Shown one piece after another: positions 35,288-35,520 of a stretch of DNA of 35,520 nt. This DNA is from JBNKFQ01 sp050289385 (GTDB lineage Bacteria; Pseudomonadota; Gammaproteobacteria; Pseudomonadales; Porticoccaceae). The DNA lies in NCBI GenBank assembly GCA_050289385.1, contig JBNKFQ010000252.1:1-35520 (forward strand), read 5' to 3'. The notes below the pieces were generated by a model that had not been told where the DNA came from, did not search any database, and saw only the letters and a program-made list of their open reading frames with translations. Every line of letters begins with the position of its first letter. Within the stretch, counting starts at the first letter, position 1. Position numbers and translations under genes: made by a program.

Positions 35288-35401
35288 AGTGGCGCGCCAC
35301 GAAATTTGCAGCCCACGTCAGGGGCTGTGGGGGGTTAATGGGGACGGCGAAAGCGAATTCAACCCCAAAACAGTAAAAATCTGCCTGCGCCGCAGGTTGG
35401 A

Positions 35402-35520
<119 letters not shown>

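Larger units (their letters stand above)
35152..35401. other. Gene-free region upstream of groES
   Basis: Besides the duplication and promoter listed separately, this stretch holds a short inverted pair GGGGTT (35331-35336) and AACCCC (35361-35366) and the palindrome CCTGCG-C-CGCAGG (35384-35396). I see no coding sequence. Confidence 0.6.

Noticed and set aside
35152..35300. CIRCE operator for HrcA upstream of groES
   Set aside because: No TTAGCACTC-N9-GAGTGCTAA match is present; the sigma-32-type elements fit better.

Overview
The window looks like a chromosomal segment of a Gram-negative gammaproteobacterium, probably a free-living marine one of the Cellvibrionales type. This is inferred from GreB, YqcC, DinG, exonuclease I, GroESL, a FecI/FecR/TonB-dependent receptor cassette with an STN domain, and moderate GC content; no rRNA or marker gene fixes the taxon. 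I see no tRNA, rRNA, CRISPR array, phage or transposase gene. Most of the window is housekeeping DNA, and the unusual material is mainly between the genes.

Layout. 1-872: greB, framed by tandem 7-bp repeats and perfect hairpins. 873-6066: an HD-GYP cyclic-di-GMP phosphodiesterase, an Fe-S type uracil-DNA glycosylase and, in the opposite direction, glycine decarboxylase gcvP. 6145-9307: an FAD-linked oxidase divergent from a FadR-type GntR regulator, which is followed by an exported cyclophilin. 9357-17994: a DsbA-like lipoprotein, then (reading leftwards from 17994) fecI, fecR, a TonB-dependent receptor and a large exported beta-propeller/amidohydrolase. 18267-20502: a compact operon of a GlxA-type regulator, a DJ-1/PfpI enzyme and a small exported protein of unknown function. 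20563-20719: a 157-bp imperfect palindrome. 20756-35151: a permease, yqcC, dinG, an acyltransferase, pyrB, sbcB, an OmpA-family protein, class I fumarase, a coiled-coil membrane protein, a PuuD-like membrane protein and groEL/groES. Every gene from 9357 onward is on the minus strand.

How genes work together. FecI, FecR and the STN-containing receptor form a cell-surface signalling set in which ligand binding outside the cell should induce receptor expression. The exported amidohydrolase downstream may process the imported ligand; this is inference. The GlxA regulator and the DJ-1 enzyme share a fold and an operon, suggesting that the regulator senses a compound related to the enzyme's substrate. 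The FAD oxidase and divergent FadR-type regulator suggest control by a hydroxy- or carboxylic acid.

The least ordinary signal is a set of intergenic tandem heptads at 69-110, 610-690, 800-841, 2296-2345, 22005-22067 and 35402-35520. Read on the proper strand they nearly all fit one degenerate form, C-R-T-Y-N-A-M, and several abut start or stop codons. The ERIC-like palindrome, the hairpin leader of the receptor gene, short tandem duplications in the fumarase and groES leaders, and a consensus-perfect CRP site before the OmpA gene are the other notable non-coding signals.
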